Below, piece by piece: positions 1-8,646 of a DNA stretch of 64,000 nucleotides (position 1 is the first letter of the stretch; each line of letters begins with the position of its first letter). The position numbers and the translations under genes were made by a program. The notes beneath the pieces are model-generated. The model searched no databases. It was not told where the DNA came from and was given only the letters and a program-made list of their open reading frames with translations. Source of the stretch: an uncultured Alteromonadaceae bacterium (GTDB taxonomy: Bacteria > Pseudomonadota > Gammaproteobacteria > Enterobacterales > Alteromonadaceae); NCBI GenBank assembly GCA_947494925.1, contig CANLWS010000004.1, positions 248,001-312,000 of the forward strand, given 5' to 3'.

Positions 1-1
1 T

Positions 2-193
2 ATTGATTCCGAGGAATCCCATATTCATCAAACAGAAAACATAGAAGTCAAAGGCAGCCACATGGGCTTAGGACACAATCCTCAGGTCATTTGGATAGTA
101 GCCAATCGTTTAGCGCAACAGGAAGGTGAGTGGCGTCCATTCCTGGACAATAAAATGCATCAGGTTTTGTTTCCGGATCCGAATAAGGCTTAA
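2..193 (+). CDS. alpha/beta hydrolase, C-terminal end (partial)
   Basis: An open frame runs from the window edge to a TAA at 191-193 and encodes about 63 residues. It contains GSHMGLGHNPQVIWIVANRL followed by an Ala/Gln-Glu-Gly-Glu-Trp stretch and a Pro-Phe. This resembles the C-terminal end of alpha/beta hydrolases, where a conserved Gly-Ser-His carries the catalytic histidine; that reading comes from memory of the family, not from alignment. The start and the nucleophile elbow lie outside the window. Only five bases separate it from the next gene, also an alpha/beta hydrolase, so the two are probably co-transcribed. The substrate cannot be inferred. Confidence 0.6.
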   Translation: MDSEESHIHQTENIEVKGSHMGLGHNPQVIWIVANRLAQQEGEWRPFLDNKMHQVLFPDPNKA

Positions 194-198
194 ATTCA

Positions 199-1104
199 TT
201 GAGTGTGTTATACCATCCTGAAAAACATATCCATGCCAATGGGATAGAGTTATGTGTGGACAGTTTTGGCGATCAGGAACATCCACCAATACTGCTAATC
301 ATGGGACTAGCAACACAGCTTATCCACTGGGATGATGAGTTTTGTAAATCCCTGGCCGAGAAAGGCTTTTGGGTAATTCGTTTCGACAATCGGGATATTG
401 GTAAAAGTACCAAATTCAAGCACCACAAGGCGCCTGGCCTTACTGCTTTTCTGGCTCATCAATGGTTTGGCAGAAAGCTGCGTTCTCCTTACTACCTAAA
501 TGATATGGCTAAGGACACTTTTGGTCTGATGGATGCGCTTTCAATAGAGCGAGCGCATATAGTTGGGGTTTCCATGGGTGGCATGATTGCACAAACTATG
601 GCCATTGTTGACCCTGAGCGCGTTATATCTCTGACGTCCATCATGTCCACAACTGGTGCGCGATCCTTGCCAAAGGCCAAAGCTTCAGTTTCATTCAAAA
701 TGCTGCGGCCGGTTCCCAAAGACGAAGAAGGTTATGTGCAACAGGCTCTGGAGATGTGGCAACTATTGCATGGACCACACTACCCCTTTGATACGCAAAG
801 AATTGAAAATCTTTTAAGACGAGCTCGCCAAAGAAGCTTTTATCCCAAAGGTATACTCAGACAGCTCAGCGCCATCATCGCATCTGGAGACAGAACTCCG
901 CGACTTGTCGACGTCAAAGTCCCTACTCTAGTGATGCATGGAGACGCAGACCCTTTAGTACCTTATGCCTGTGGTGAAGCAACAGCTGCCGCTATCCCTG
1001 CTGCCAGATTTAAAACACTCAAAGGCATGGGACATACTCTGCCTAAACAATTGTGGGAGCAAATGATCGACGAAATAACGCACTTAGCCAAAGCGGCTCA
1101 ATAG
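199..1104 (+). CDS. alpha/beta hydrolase (esterase-like)
   Basis: A 301-residue protein with the alpha/beta-hydrolase fold. An oxyanion-type loop (LLIMGLATQLIHWDDEF) lies near residues 32-48. The nucleophile elbow GVSMGGM is near residues 122-128, with Ser as presumed nucleophile. An acid-bearing HGDADPLVP lies near residues 248-256, and a late GMGHT carries the catalytic histidine. It resembles the aclacinomycin-methylesterase (RdmC)-like group of soluble esterases, but the substrate is unknown. The chosen start is TTG at 199, five bases after the upstream hydrolase stop; an in-frame GTG two codons later is an alternative. Its last 21 bases overlap the convergent SDR gene. Confidence 0.8.
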   Translation: MSVLYHPEKHIHANGIELCVDSFGDQEHPPILLIMGLATQLIHWDDEFCKSLAEKGFWVIRFDNRDIGKSTKFKHHKAPGLTAFLAHQWFGRKLRSPYYLNDMAKDTFGLMDALSIERAHIVGVSMGGMIAQTMAIVDPERVISLTSIMSTTGARSLPKAKASVSFKMLRPVPKDEEGYVQQALEMWQLLHGPHYPFDTQRIENLLRRARQRSFYPKGILRQLSAIIASGDRTPRLVDVKVPTLVMHGDADPLVPYACGEATAAAIPAARFKTLKGMGHTLPKQLWEQMIDEITHLAKAAQ

Positions 1105-1866
1105 TCCATTAACGCCTCGAACAAACCAACGAGGGTAATGTGTAGCCCATTGAACCAATGCTTTATTGGCAAGACTGTCCAAAAATACCACTTCGCCCTT
1201 CGCGGCAGCCTGATAGGCCTGCTCTGCCAGATCAACAGGATCAGCTTTCATAAAATTGGGGATGTATTTTTCCAGGCCATCCGCCTCCGACAACATGTTA
1301 GTTTCTGTAAAGCCGGGACACACACAGGTTACCGTGACGCCTGATCCTTTTAACTCCTGAGAAAGCCCCTCAGAAAACGACAGTACGAATGCTTTGCTGG
1401 CACCATATACTGAGAAGTTGGGCGTTGGCATAAAACTGGCGACAGAGCCAACATTAATTATCTTGCCTTTAACTCGGCCAATCATCGGACCGCTAAAATG
1501 TCTGGCCATGTTAACCAGGGACTGAATATTGAGCTGCACCAGATTATTCATTTTGACAGGGTCACTTGAACAAAATGGCTCTACCTGCATCATTCCGGCA
1601 TTGTTAATCAGAATATCCACGGAAAGTTCTTTTTTGGCAACTTCAAAGAACAGTTTTTCAGCTGAATCTACAGGAATAAGATCCATAGGAATGATAGTGA
1701 CTTCAGTATTGTGTAATCCTTTTAATTCAGCGGCCAGCAGTTCCAGCTTCTGTTGATTTCTTGCCACCAGTATCAGGTCGTGACCATGTTTAGCAAAGAC
1801 CTCTGCGAAACATCTTCCTATGCCTTCCGACGCACCTGTAATCAAAACTGTTTTAAAATCTTGCAT
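1084..1866 (-). CDS. SDR family oxidoreductase
   Basis: A 260-residue classical short-chain dehydrogenase/reductase. Visible motifs are the N-terminal dinucleotide-binding TGASEGIGR (about residues 10-18), NNAG (about 88-91), the catalytic serine in VGSVASF, and YGASK with catalytic Tyr and Lys (about 155-159). The later CPGFTETNM is the usual PG motif. Family members use NAD(P)H to oxidise or reduce alcohols and ketones; the C-terminal substrate loop does not let me name a substrate. It is convergent with, and overlaps by 21 bases, the hydrolase on the other strand. The start is ATG at 1866. Confidence 0.8.
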   Translation of the reverse strand: MQDFKTVLITGASEGIGRCFAEVFAKHGHDLILVARNQQKLELLAAELKGLHNTEVTIIPMDLIPVDSAEKLFFEVAKKELSVDILINNAGMMQVEPFCSSDPVKMNNLVQLNIQSLVNMARHFSGPMIGRVKGKIINVGSVASFMPTPNFSVYGASKAFVLSFSEGLSQELKGSGVTVTCVCPGFTETNMLSEADGLEKYIPNFMKADPVDLAEQAYQAAAKGEVVFLDSLANKALVQWATHYPRWFVRGVNGLLSRFG

Positions 1867-1920
1867 GTTTTATCGCTCCAGTATCCATACACAACTATAG
1901 CGCCATATGATGAGACAAAG

Positions 1921-2178
1921 TTAATCTTCATCCCACATATTCAATTGATCAGCTTTGCCAGTGTCAGCTTTTTTCTTGCCAGCAGCTTCAGCACGCTTCC
2001 GGCGGATTCCGCAGGCCTTAATGATTTTCCGCTTGACGTTGGAATCCAATTTTATCCAATGCAACCTCTCATCCCGGCTTCGATAACATCCGAGGCAATA
2101 ACCGGTTGGACCTGTCTGACAAACGCCAATACAGGGGCTGGGTATTTCAAAAAATTCGAGTTGCTGCACCAGAATCAA
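1921..2178 (-). CDS. DUF1289 domain-containing protein
   Basis: An 85-residue protein with the DUF1289 signature: PSPCIGVCQ, then GYCLGCYRSRDER and a Trp. Four cysteines (two in CIGVC, two in CLGC) suggest a small metal-binding or Fe-S-like module; no function is established for the family. The C-terminal half is basic and Lys-rich, ending in an acidic tail. The reading frame opens with TTG at 2178; a GTG three codons further in is also possible, and no strong ribosome-binding site decides between them. It lies between the PepSY gene and the SDR on the same strand. Confidence 0.7.
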   Translation of the reverse strand: MILVQQLEFFEIPSPCIGVCQTGPTGYCLGCYRSRDERLHWIKLDSNVKRKIIKACGIRRKRAEAAGKKKADTGKADQLNMWDED

Positions 2179-2268
2179 TTTGCACTTGTTTTATATAGTG
2201 TCAATGTAGCATGCATTTGGCCTTGCCTGAAATTGGAACATTATCAGCGACACCTAAACCCTATGCAC

Positions 2269-3009
2269 TCATGAGTCTGCCATCAGTTTGCGCAGGTATT
2301 TTTTCGCTTTTGGCCTTAGTAACGTCATGTAAAGTAGCAACATACCACTGGCACTAAACAACAGAGAAACAGAGGCTGCCGATATCACCAACCAATTATT
2401 GAAGTTCTCTCGGTATTCGTAATCCATTATATGTAACATCCAGAAGAAATCGTAAAAACGCCACAAGTCACTGCGCACCGACAACACTTCTGCGCTGTCT
2501 GTAGCAATGTAGAAATCTGTATTGATCCAATCATCAAAACTCACTCTTGCTATCTGTCCATTCAGATGACCTACCTCTTGAGGTAGCTTTTCGAGTAACT
2601 TAACGTTAGAGACTTTGCCGCTGCCTGTGTATTGCGATTGAGCTATTCTCCTTGCCTCAACTATTGAAATTGGTTTCAATGCAATCCCGGTTTCGGGGTC
2701 CAGAAACTGAAATTCCGCATCAAATGATTTGACCTTCAAGGCCAGTGTGCCTGCTCTGTTTATCCACTCCAGGCTTTGCCACTCGGTCAAAACATTGATA
2801 TCTGACAAGGTGCTCACACTGGATGAGCCAGGTGTGCTTGGCAGGCGTTCAATGAGATGGTTACCACGGACCATCTCTATGGGGATAGCGCTCATAACAA
2901 CACCGCCTGTGACCCAAAGCAAAACCTGCACACCGACCAGAAACCCTAACCATTTATGCACATTGCGCAGCCCGTTAAAGCCTATCAATCGCTTTCTCTT
3001 CAGTTTCAT
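2269..3009 (-). CDS. PepSY-associated membrane protein
   Basis: A 246-residue protein of the PepSY-associated transmembrane type. A first membrane segment (HKWLGFLVGVQVLLWVTGGV, about residues 18-37) is followed by a periplasmic region of roughly 140 residues and a second segment near residues 205-230 (NWLVISAASVSLLFSASGML), with a short basic C-terminal tail. The His near the first helix and HIMDY before the second are typical of this group. Relatives occur in iron-uptake and respiratory contexts, but nothing nearby fixes a role here. It is divergent from the outer-membrane protein gene at 3264, leaving 254 bases between them for two promoters. Confidence 0.65.
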   Translation of the reverse strand: MKLKRKRLIGFNGLRNVHKWLGFLVGVQVLLWVTGGVVMSAIPIEMVRGNHLIERLPSTPGSSSVSTLSDINVLTEWQSLEWINRAGTLALKVKSFDAEFQFLDPETGIALKPISIVEARRIAQSQYTGSGKVSNVKLLEKLPQEVGHLNGQIARVSFDDWINTDFYIATDSAEVLSVRSDLWRFYDFFWMLHIMDYEYRENFNNWLVISAASVSLLFSASGMLLLYMTLLRPKAKKYLRKLMADS

Positions 3010-3263
3010 CTTGTACCAATCATCATTTTTTCACTCGTTAAATGCTGTTTTGCAATGCTTTGCAAATTAAACCGAAATTTAGCAGTTATGTACGAGTTAA
3101 TGAACCGGGAGAAATTTGTTTTACCATTCATAATCACCTAATTCATTGCGCTTTAAAATATACTCTGACATTTGACTCGCGAACGAGTAAACTGCGATTA
3201 ACATGCTGATAAAAATCAATTTTCATCCGCTTTTTTTGAATTTAACGCCATGTCTTCAAGGAA

Positions 3264-4325
3264 ATGTATTTGAAACGTTATTTATTTATGATTGGCACCT
3301 TCGTCACATCATTGTTGGCTACCCAGTCCATTTTCGCTCAAAGTACGCCCGCAGAATTCGCAGAGATGAGTTTACAAGAATTATTCGATCTTGATATTGA
3401 AAATGAACAACAGACCTCTCCGAAATGGAACCTCAGTTATCAATACAAGTTTGCAGAGTTTGACGGTTATCTTGATGGAGACAAGTCACTTAGTCTTGAT
3501 GAAGTTTTGTGGTCTGGTCCGGAAGAAACGCGAACAAACAAAAACTTCCCCGTTGTTCCTACTGTCATACGCCAGCGCGCACATTTATTTCGAGTAGGTT
3601 ACCAATATTCAAATGATGTCGCTTTTTATTTGTCTGCTCCTTTTATCAAACAGGATACAGACCACATCAGTATTGTTGAGAACTACGACCAATTTATAAT
3701 TGAGACTGATGGTGTCGGCGATACTGTCCTTTCGGTCAATTACAAGTTCGTAGACACTGAGCAGCACAAATGGTGGGTGAACCTGGGAGTTAGTTTACCT
3801 ACGGGTTCGATCGACGAACTGGGTGATACACCCAGGGCACCTGGTGATCAACAATTGCCTTATACTATGCAACTTGGCTCCGGAACCTTCGATATACCTG
3901 TTGAATTCAATTACCAACACATTGGCTATCATGATTTCAGCCTTTCTATATCAGCGATGCTCCGAACGGGAACTAATGATAGGCAATATCGCTTGGGTAA
4001 CAACTATCGCCTGTCAGCAAAATACAGTTTTGAAGTTAATTCTGATTTCAAATGGTTTGTGGGATCAGATTTCCAATATAGTTCAGACATTAGTGGCCAG
4101 GACGATTCTTTGCTGGTCGATGGAGCTATTCCCTATCCAGCCGGAATCACAAACCCGGCACTTTACGGTGGCAGAAAAATAAATATGCGAACGGGGTTAA
4201 CCTGGCGCATTGACAATCAATTCAGTTTAACCACGGAGATCGGTAAGCCTTTATATCAAAATTTGAATGGTCCACAGCCAAAAGAAACCTGGCGCAGTGC
4301 AATTCAGATGAGTGCGTCGTTTTAA
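3264..4325 (+). CDS. outer-membrane beta-barrel protein (PF13557-like)
   Basis: A 353-residue exported protein: a signal peptide ending near SIFAQ (about residue 26), then a short MSLQELFDLDI segment like that seen after the signal in many TonB receptors, then alternating beta-strand sequence ending in a terminal Phe, typical of outer-membrane barrels. The stretch GVSLPTGSIDELGDTPRAPG and the following MQLGSGTFDIP resemble the phenol-degradation MetA-like 'transporter' group. A ribosome-binding site (AAGGA) precedes the ATG. The stop is five bases before the YfiR-like gene, so it forms a likely three-gene operon with the YfiR-like and GGDEF-EAL genes and may act as its outer-membrane component. 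Confidence 0.6.
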   Translation: MYLKRYLFMIGTFVTSLLATQSIFAQSTPAEFAEMSLQELFDLDIENEQQTSPKWNLSYQYKFAEFDGYLDGDKSLSLDEVLWSGPEETRTNKNFPVVPTVIRQRAHLFRVGYQYSNDVAFYLSAPFIKQDTDHISIVENYDQFIIETDGVGDTVLSVNYKFVDTEQHKWWVNLGVSLPTGSIDELGDTPRAPGDQQLPYTMQLGSGTFDIPVEFNYQHIGYHDFSLSISAMLRTGTNDRQYRLGNNYRLSAKYSFEVNSDFKWFVGSDFQYSSDISGQDDSLLVDGAIPYPAGITNPALYGGRKINMRTGLTWRIDNQFSLTTEIGKPLYQNLNGPQPKETWRSAIQMSASF

Positions 4326-4330
4326 TCGCA

Positions 4331-4885
4331 ATGAGTATTGATTTGACCCGACGTCACTTGACCGATTTCGCCCTGCAGTGTCGGCTCGTCATGACTCTGT
4401 TGGTCTGTCTGACGCTTTTTTCCAGCCCTGATGCTCAGGCACAAACTGCCTTAAACAAGGAAGCGAAAGTCAAAGCTGCCTATTTATTTAATTTTACCAA
4501 ATACATTGAATGGCCTGATTCTTCGTTCTCCTCTTCGTCGTCGCCTGTGGAAATTTGTATCGACCGCAATCCCACGCTGGAAGCCTTTATGCGAGCTTTG
4601 GTGAAAAGCCGTAAAGTAGGAAAACAACAACGCACGCTCCAGATAAAATCTTTGCAGGGGTCTGACAAGTGTCATTTATCCTATTTAAGTCAAGACATTG
4701 ATTCTTCGAGTGAGGTTTTATCAAATTCAGTTAATGTAAGTGAAGCAAACAATTCCTTTGACCCCTTGGCTATTCTATTTTTTCAGCAAAATGGCAGGCT
4801 CCGGTTTGAAATCAATATGAAAGAAATCGAGCGTTTGGATATCGCGGTCAGCTCAGAATTGCTCAAACTGGCAAGGATTAAATAA
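4331..4885 (+). CDS. YfiR-like (DUF4154) periplasmic protein
   Basis: A 184-residue secreted protein of the YfiR/DUF4154 family. An N-terminal hydrophobic signal (about residues 18-38, ending AQA) precedes the family hallmark VKAAYLFNFTKYIEWPDSSF. The C-terminal hallmark, RLRFEINMKEIERLD followed by SSELLKLA, is also present. In Pseudomonas YfiR is a periplasmic repressor of the membrane diguanylate cyclase YfiN; the gene directly downstream here encodes such a membrane GGDEF protein, so the same regulator-effector pairing is inferred. It starts five bases after the barrel-protein stop and ends four bases before the cyclase start. Confidence 0.8.
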   Translation: MSIDLTRRHLTDFALQCRLVMTLLVCLTLFSSPDAQAQTALNKEAKVKAAYLFNFTKYIEWPDSSFSSSSSPVEICIDRNPTLEAFMRALVKSRKVGKQQRTLQIKSLQGSDKCHLSYLSQDIDSSSEVLSNSVNVSEANNSFDPLAILFFQQNGRLRFEINMKEIERLDIAVSSELLKLARIK

Positions 4886-4889
4886 GCTC

Positions 4890-6944
4890 GTGATTTCACT
4901 CCTTAAGCCAAAGTTAACCTATTTTCGCAAACAATTGATCCTTGTCATTGGTATTAATTTTTTGTCGCTGGCTGTTGTTTCGAGCGTTTTATATACAAAT
5001 TTCGTTGCAGACTATCGCGATAATTTAGTGAGCACCATGACAAGTAAAGTCAGCATGTTAAGTGCGAGCAGTTCCTCAGCATTATTATTCGATGACAGCG
5101 GCGCCGCAACTGATCTGCTGGCTTCCTTATCTGAATCACCTAACACCCGTTTTGCCCAATTGTTTGACGCACAGCAACAATCATTTGCAGCGTATATCAG
5201 GCCGGGTGCAACAATAGACGTCACACCAGCTGCGATGAACCAAGGCAGTCAATTTCTGAACAACACGCTCTACCTCTATCAAACTATCGAGATGGATGGC
5301 GAGACTCTGGGACACATACTGCTGTCAGTAGACACTAATGAACTAAAAAATCAACAAACCCGCTACGCACGAATTGTCCTGGTCATTTTTGCCTTCTCAC
5401 TCCTGTTTGCCTATGGCCTCAATTGGCGATTGCAAAGTGTTATGTTTGCACCAATAAATAAACTTGCTGAATTGGTCAGTTACGTGGCGCAAAAACGCAA
5501 ATACCACAGGCGAATTGATTTTACTCAAGATGATGAAATAGGCAGCCTGGTCAAAGGCGTTAATAGCATGCTGGATACGATTGAGGAACATGAGAAACAA
5601 CTGCAGGAAAATAGTGACCGGCTTGAGTCTCTGGTGGCTTTGCGAACAGAGCAGTTATTTCAACGAGCCAACTATGATGCTTTGACCCAATTACCCAACC
5701 GACACCTGCTTATAGACAGGCTAAGTCATGGTATCGACAATGCTGACAGGGAAAAATCCAGTATGGCGTTGATGTTCCTGGACTTGGACAGGTTCAAAGT
5801 TATTAACGATAGTTTGGGCCACAGTATTGGAGACCAACTGCTTAGCCAGGTCGCCAGGAAACTCGTTTCTTTGGTCAGTAAAGCCGACAGCGTCTGTCGT
5901 TGGGGAGGAGATGAGTTTGTTATTCTGGTTGAACATCTTGAGCAAACCGACGATGTTGAAAACCTGGCGATACGAATTATCAGCACTTTAAGTCAACCGA
6001 TGGACGTTTCCGGGCACCTGTTACATATCTCCACCAGCATAGGGATAGCAAGGTATCCGTACGATGGCTCAGACAGTATGACACTCCTGAAACACGCCGA
6101 TATAAGTATGTACCGAGCCAAAGATCAGGGACCAGGTAAATACTGTTTCTTTAACTCAACAATGTTAGATGATTCTGTTCAGCGGCTTTCAATGGAGAGT
6201 CAAATACGCTCAGCGTTCGATAACAACGAATTTCACCTGGTTTATCAACCTCAACTTTGCCTTGAATCAGATACAATGTGCGGTATTGAAGCACTTATTC
6301 GATGGACATCCGGAGGTAAGATGACTCCCCCTAACGAATTCTTACCCGTGGTTGAAGAAATAGGTTTGATGAATACTTTGAGTGAGTGGGTGCTTAAAGA
6401 ATCTTGTCAACAAACTGTAGATTGGCAAAAGCAGGGTTTTAAAGTAGTGCCGGTCGCCGTCAATTTACCTGCATCATTTATCATTCTGCCTAACTGTGCA
6501 CAGATTGTGTCTGACATATTGAAAAGTACTGGGCTGGCACCTGAATTACTTGAAATTGAAATCACCGAAAATACCTTCGTTGCCTCTACCGACATGACCA
6601 TAAAAACGTTGGAAAAATTGAAAAACATGCAGGTTGGGATCGCCATTGACGATTTTGGCACAGGCTACTCCTGTATGAGCTATTTACGAGACTTACCCGT
6701 GAGTAAACTCAAGATTGATGGCAGCTTCGTCCAGCATATTGGCGAGAGTGAGGCGAATGATGGGATCGTTAAATCCATTATCACCTTAGGTAAAAGCCTT
6801 AAGCTGCGTGTTGTAGGGGAATGTGTAGAGTTAGCCAATCAAAATACTGTCCTGAAAGAGATGGGCTGTGATATTGCTCAAGGCTATCTGCACAGTAAAC
6901 CGCTGGATAGGTATAAAATGGCTGAATACCTAAAAATTTCTTAA
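4890..6944 (+). CDS. membrane GGDEF-EAL c-di-GMP protein (YfiN-like)
   Basis: A 684-residue inner-membrane signalling protein. In order: a transmembrane helix (about 14-36), a periplasmic sensor region of about 120 residues resembling those of YfiN-type cyclases, a second helix (about 162-180), a HAMP linker, GGDEF and EAL domains. The cyclase motif is intact (GGDEF at 339-343), but the residue matching the Arg of the RxxD inhibitory site is Ser (SKAD), so product inhibition is probably lost. The EAL motif is intact (467-469), with VNLPA, EITEN, DDFGTGYS and KIDGSFV; the usual AEGVE appears as GECVE. Both activities are possible. The start is GTG, four bases after the YfiR-like gene. Confidence 0.85.
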   Translation: MISLLKPKLTYFRKQLILVIGINFLSLAVVSSVLYTNFVADYRDNLVSTMTSKVSMLSASSSSALLFDDSGAATDLLASLSESPNTRFAQLFDAQQQSFAAYIRPGATIDVTPAAMNQGSQFLNNTLYLYQTIEMDGETLGHILLSVDTNELKNQQTRYARIVLVIFAFSLLFAYGLNWRLQSVMFAPINKLAELVSYVAQKRKYHRRIDFTQDDEIGSLVKGVNSMLDTIEEHEKQLQENSDRLESLVALRTEQLFQRANYDALTQLPNRHLLIDRLSHGIDNADREKSSMALMFLDLDRFKVINDSLGHSIGDQLLSQVARKLVSLVSKADSVCRWGGDEFVILVEHLEQTDDVENLAIRIISTLSQPMDVSGHLLHISTSIGIARYPYDGSDSMTLLKHADISMYRAKDQGPGKYCFFNSTMLDDSVQRLSMESQIRSAFDNNEFHLVYQPQLCLESDTMCGIEALIRWTSGGKMTPPNEFLPVVEEIGLMNTLSEWVLKESCQQTVDWQKQGFKVVPVAVNLPASFIILPNCAQIVSDILKSTGLAPELLEIEITENTFVASTDMTIKTLEKLKNMQVGIAIDDFGTGYSCMSYLRDLPVSKLKIDGSFVQHIGESEANDGIVKSIITLGKSLKLRVVGECVELANQNTVLKEMGCDIAQGYLHSKPLDRYKMAEYLKIS

Positions 6945-7082
6945 CTTCCTGCATGTAAATTTTAATCGACTTTTCCGCACAACAATCTCTTTGTTTTTAA
7001 CCCGTTACATTTATCTTATTGTCGAGTATTGGCTAAACATTTATGCTTGGTTATAAATGGCAATTATTAACAAGAGGAAGAT

Positions 7083-8153
7083 TTGGACACCTATCTGAAA
7101 CTCATGGCTGGTATAGCATTGGGTTCAATATTATTAATCATGCTGAAGCTTTTCAAAGAACATCGCAGCATGCTAAGCGCAAAGTTATTTATTCTTCTTT
7201 TGTTAGGAGCAAGCAGCTTTGTGTTTAAACAGATAGTGCAGGATCCTCCCTGGCTGTCAGCCACTCTGGAAACGATGACATCAACGGTACCTGCACTTTT
7301 CTGGCTCTTCACATTGTCGTTCTTTAGCATCAAAAGTGACAGACAAACCATTACGTCAATCCACTACCTTATGTGTTTTACGTCCATTGCACTAAGTGCT
7401 GGAATCTGTTTGCAACACGCCGAACATCGTATGTTTGAATACAGCGAGCTGTATTATCTGGATTTTACCTTAAAAGTTATTCTGGTCTCGCTTGGCTTGG
7501 TTGAGATAGGTAAAAACTGGCGAAACGACCTGGTTGAATGTCGTAGGAAACTGCGTGCAGGCATCATGACAATGGCTGGCATCTTGGTTTTATTTGCGCT
7601 GGTTAACAACTTTGTATTCGCGGGAAGGGAGTTGCCGCAGGAAATAGTTTTTATTAATTTAGCCGCAACTATGCTAATGGCTTTATTCCACGCCTACTGG
7701 CTTTTAATTGCCAGCCCAGATGCTATGTTGGAGGCCACCGATAACGTAGTTGATGTGCCTGACCCAGTGCCCGCTTCCACCAATGAAGCTGACATTACTC
7801 ATGCAGATAAGATATGGCTGGAAAAGTTGCAACATTGTATGCAAGGCGACGCGTATTATCGTGATACTGAACTGACAATCAGACGCCTGTCTGAACACCT
7901 GGAGATACCCGAGCATCAACTTAGAAGACTGATCAATCAGCACCTTGGATATCGAAATTTCAATGACTATCTAAACAGGTTCAGAATATCGGAAGCTTCA
8001 GACAGACTTGCAGATCCGACTCAATCTCGGCTGCCTATCACGACTATTGCGATAGAGTCTGGCTACGCTTCTTTGACAACCTTCAACAAAGCTTTTAAGG
8101 CTTTGCAGGATAAAACACCTTCGGAGTTCAGACGCAGTGCTATGGAATCCTGA
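7083..8153 (+). CDS. membrane-anchored AraC family transcriptional regulator
   Basis: A 356-residue protein with two parts. Roughly the first 210 residues form about six or seven hydrophobic helices. The last 100 residues are an AraC-type double helix-turn-helix: LSEHLEIPEHQLRRLINQ, then FNDYLNRFRISEASDRL, then IAIESGYASLTTFNKAFK, ending in the typical TPSEFRR. Such membrane-embedded AraC regulators are presumed to respond to an envelope or extracellular signal; the signal is unknown here. The start is TTG at 7083, preceded by AGAGGAAG at good spacing. It lies 138 bases after the GGDEF-EAL gene and 118 bases before a small secreted protein, a possible target. Confidence 0.8.
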   Translation: MDTYLKLMAGIALGSILLIMLKLFKEHRSMLSAKLFILLLLGASSFVFKQIVQDPPWLSATLETMTSTVPALFWLFTLSFFSIKSDRQTITSIHYLMCFTSIALSAGICLQHAEHRMFEYSELYYLDFTLKVILVSLGLVEIGKNWRNDLVECRRKLRAGIMTMAGILVLFALVNNFVFAGRELPQEIVFINLAATMLMALFHAYWLLIASPDAMLEATDNVVDVPDPVPASTNEADITHADKIWLEKLQHCMQGDAYYRDTELTIRRLSEHLEIPEHQLRRLINQHLGYRNFNDYLNRFRISEASDRLADPTQSRLPITTIAIESGYASLTTFNKAFKALQDKTPSEFRRSAMES

Positions 8154-8271
8154 CCGAATCTGAATTTCCCTGACCGATTTCGAAATGATAGTGATATTTT
8201 TGAAATCGAAGAGACAACAATCATGCTAAGCATGTGTAATTCTGGGCATCTTCCCTAACACGAGAATTAGC

Positions 8272-8583
8272 ATGAAAATGAATCAGCATTTCTTTAAAAC
8301 AACATTTTTAACAGCCATGATTGGCCTAACGATTTCTACTAGCATTCAGGCCCAGACACTGAGTAAAGAGGAAGTTATAGCCAGCGCCATGGAACTTTGC
8401 CAACATGCAGCGCAAAAACGTTACGGAGACGGATCAGTAAAGTCTGTGGGCAGAAAAGCCAAGTGGTCTAAAGGACTCAATGGTGCAGCTGTGATAATGA
8501 AAATTAAGCCCAAGGCGAAAAAAGCCAGGAAGTACAACTGCGTGGTGGGTACGGACAGCTCAACGAAGTTTTACAAGGCGTAA
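8272..8583 (+). CDS. small secreted protein of unknown function
   Basis: A 103-residue protein not recognised as a known family. It has a clear signal peptide (hydrophobic stretch about residues 11-27, ending SIQAQ) and a mature part of about 75 residues that is strongly basic (KKAKWSKG..., KIKPKAKKARKY) with two cysteines (ELCQH and KYNCV) that could form one disulfide. A periplasmic or extracellular location is likely. It follows the membrane AraC regulator in the same direction with 118 bases between, and a hairpin lies just downstream. Function unknown. Confidence 0.6.
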   Translation: MKMNQHFFKTTFLTAMIGLTISTSIQAQTLSKEEVIASAMELCQHAAQKRYGDGSVKSVGRKAKWSKGLNGAAVIMKIKPKAKKARKYNCVVGTDSSTKFYKA

Positions 8584-8598
8584 TTGCTTCTTAGAACA

Positions 8599-8631
8599 GT
8601 GAGCAGGGTCTTCCATCGAGACCCTGTTCAT
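8599..8631. terminator. hairpin between two convergent genes
   Basis: A perfect 8-bp stem, CAGGGTCT (8604-8611) and AGACCCTG (8619-8626), with a 7-base loop, extendable outward with G-U pairs. It lies between the convergent secreted-protein and lipoprotein genes. There is no strong U-tract on either strand, so a bidirectional terminator role is only probable. Confidence 0.45.
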
Positions 8632-8646
8632 GTCTATTGCCTTGCC

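Noticed and set aside
1753-2274. Plus-strand open frame of 173 codons spanning the SDR start and the DUF1289 gene
   Set aside because: It covers two recognisable genes on the other strand and shows no domain or ribosome-binding site.
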